Assembly (NCBI GenBank): GCA_035493895.1
Contig: DATJHM010000336.1
Span: 1-23,897 of the forward strand
Length of the DNA stretch: 23,897 nt
Source of the DNA: DATJHM01 sp035493895
GTDB lineage: Bacteria; Chloroflexota; Ktedonobacteria; Ktedonobacterales; Ktedonobacteraceae
Direction of reading: 5' to 3'
Each line of letters begins with the position of its first letter. The stretch's first letter is position 1. Positions 23,591 to 23,897 of the stretch are shown piece after piece. Position numbers and translations under genes: made by a program. Below the pieces are notes generated by a model that was given only the letters and a program-made list of their open reading frames with translations, was not told the origin of the DNA and made no database searches.

Positions 23591-23897
23591 TCAGGCGGCG
23601 GCCCGACGCATGTGTGGATTGAGCGTGGCTGAGAGGGCAATAAGCGTAAAACCGCCTGCAACCAGGAGGATAGTGAACGTCGTACCGGCGCTCTGGAGCA
23701 GAAATCCGGTCAGGGCCATACTGACAGGGTTACTGCTAAAGGCAATCAGCCGATACACACTATTGATGCGACCTTGCAAGGCATCGGGGATCAGCGCCAT
23801 ACGCAGGCTCCGTTGCAGGACATCAAAGACGGGGAAAAGAAAAAAGAGGAGGGCGAGAATAGCTCCCAGCGTGAGCAGATTGGGAGCCAGGATCAGC
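23591..23897 (-). CDS. MFS transporter, C-terminal part (5' end outside window)
   Basis: About 101 residues are visible and the frame is open to the window edge. Two hydrophobic helices precede and follow a VLQRSLRMALIPDALQGRIN loop with the PDxLxGRxxSxxR pattern found in the MFS_3/EntS-type drug or siderophore exporters. The last helix (TTFTILLVAGGFTLIALSAT) and a short basic tail ending MRRAAA complete the protein. Substrate unknown. It converges on the ArsP operon and ends at the terminator at 23459-23501. Confidence 0.8.
   Translation of the reverse strand, partial: LILAPNLLTLGAILALLFFLFPVFDVLQRSLRMALIPDALQGRINSVYRLIAFSSNPVSMALTGFLLQSAGTTFTILLVAGGFTLIALSATLNPHMRRAAA

Overview
The window looks like part of a Ktedonobacteria-type (Chloroflexota) chromosome. 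This rests on gene style only: a very long XRE/NB-ARC/WD40 protein, a soluble Ser/Thr kinase, secreted proteins with Ycf48/BNR-like repeats fused to carbohydrate-active domains, an Lgt-family protein beside a Tes-like radical SAM enzyme, and repeat-rich intergenic DNA of moderate to high GC. No rRNA, tRNA, CRISPR array or complete insertion sequence was seen.

Layout. (1) 1-3749: two tandem secreted proteins share an almost identical Ycf48-like module but end in different domains, a GH18 chitinase (5' end cut by the window) and a thaumatin-like domain. They look like a modular set aimed at fungal walls. (2) 3999-4877: an AT-rich coiled-coil protein of unknown role, then a shared hairpin. (3) 4950-8311, minus strand: an overlapping pair, an atypical Hsp70 without the C-terminal lid and a large protein of unknown function likely to be its partner. 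(4) 8444-9643, minus strand: two small winged-helix proteins without receiver domains, with an inverted repeat and a 28-bp tandem repeat around the first. (5) 9959-10687: a FadR/GntR regulator with a good sigma70-type promoter. (6) 10743-15932: a soluble Hanks kinase divergent from a 1241-residue XRE-NB-ARC-WD40 STAND protein with 14 WD40 repeats. (7) 16118-17632: an APC-family permease, followed by the C-terminal relic of an enolase-superfamily enzyme. (8) 17967-19100: decayed, repeat-rich DNA with 21-bp tandem repeats, a TACAC-motif block holding a 40-bp direct repeat, and one arm of a long imperfect inverted repeat. (9) 19104-23437: a truncated small membrane protein, an Lgt-family protein with altered key residues, two tandem intact small membrane paralogues, a Tes-like radical SAM protein and an ArsP-family permease whose start overlaps the radical SAM stop. 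(10) 23591-23897, minus strand: the C-terminus of an MFS transporter with a strong terminator.

The most interesting part is region 9. A lipid-binding-type transferase scaffold (Lgt fold), a radical SAM enzyme of the family that couples lipid chains in archaea, a permease and three copies of a small membrane protein lie together, which suggests an undescribed membrane or lipid modification system. That function is inference. The family assignments come from motifs read directly in the sequence.
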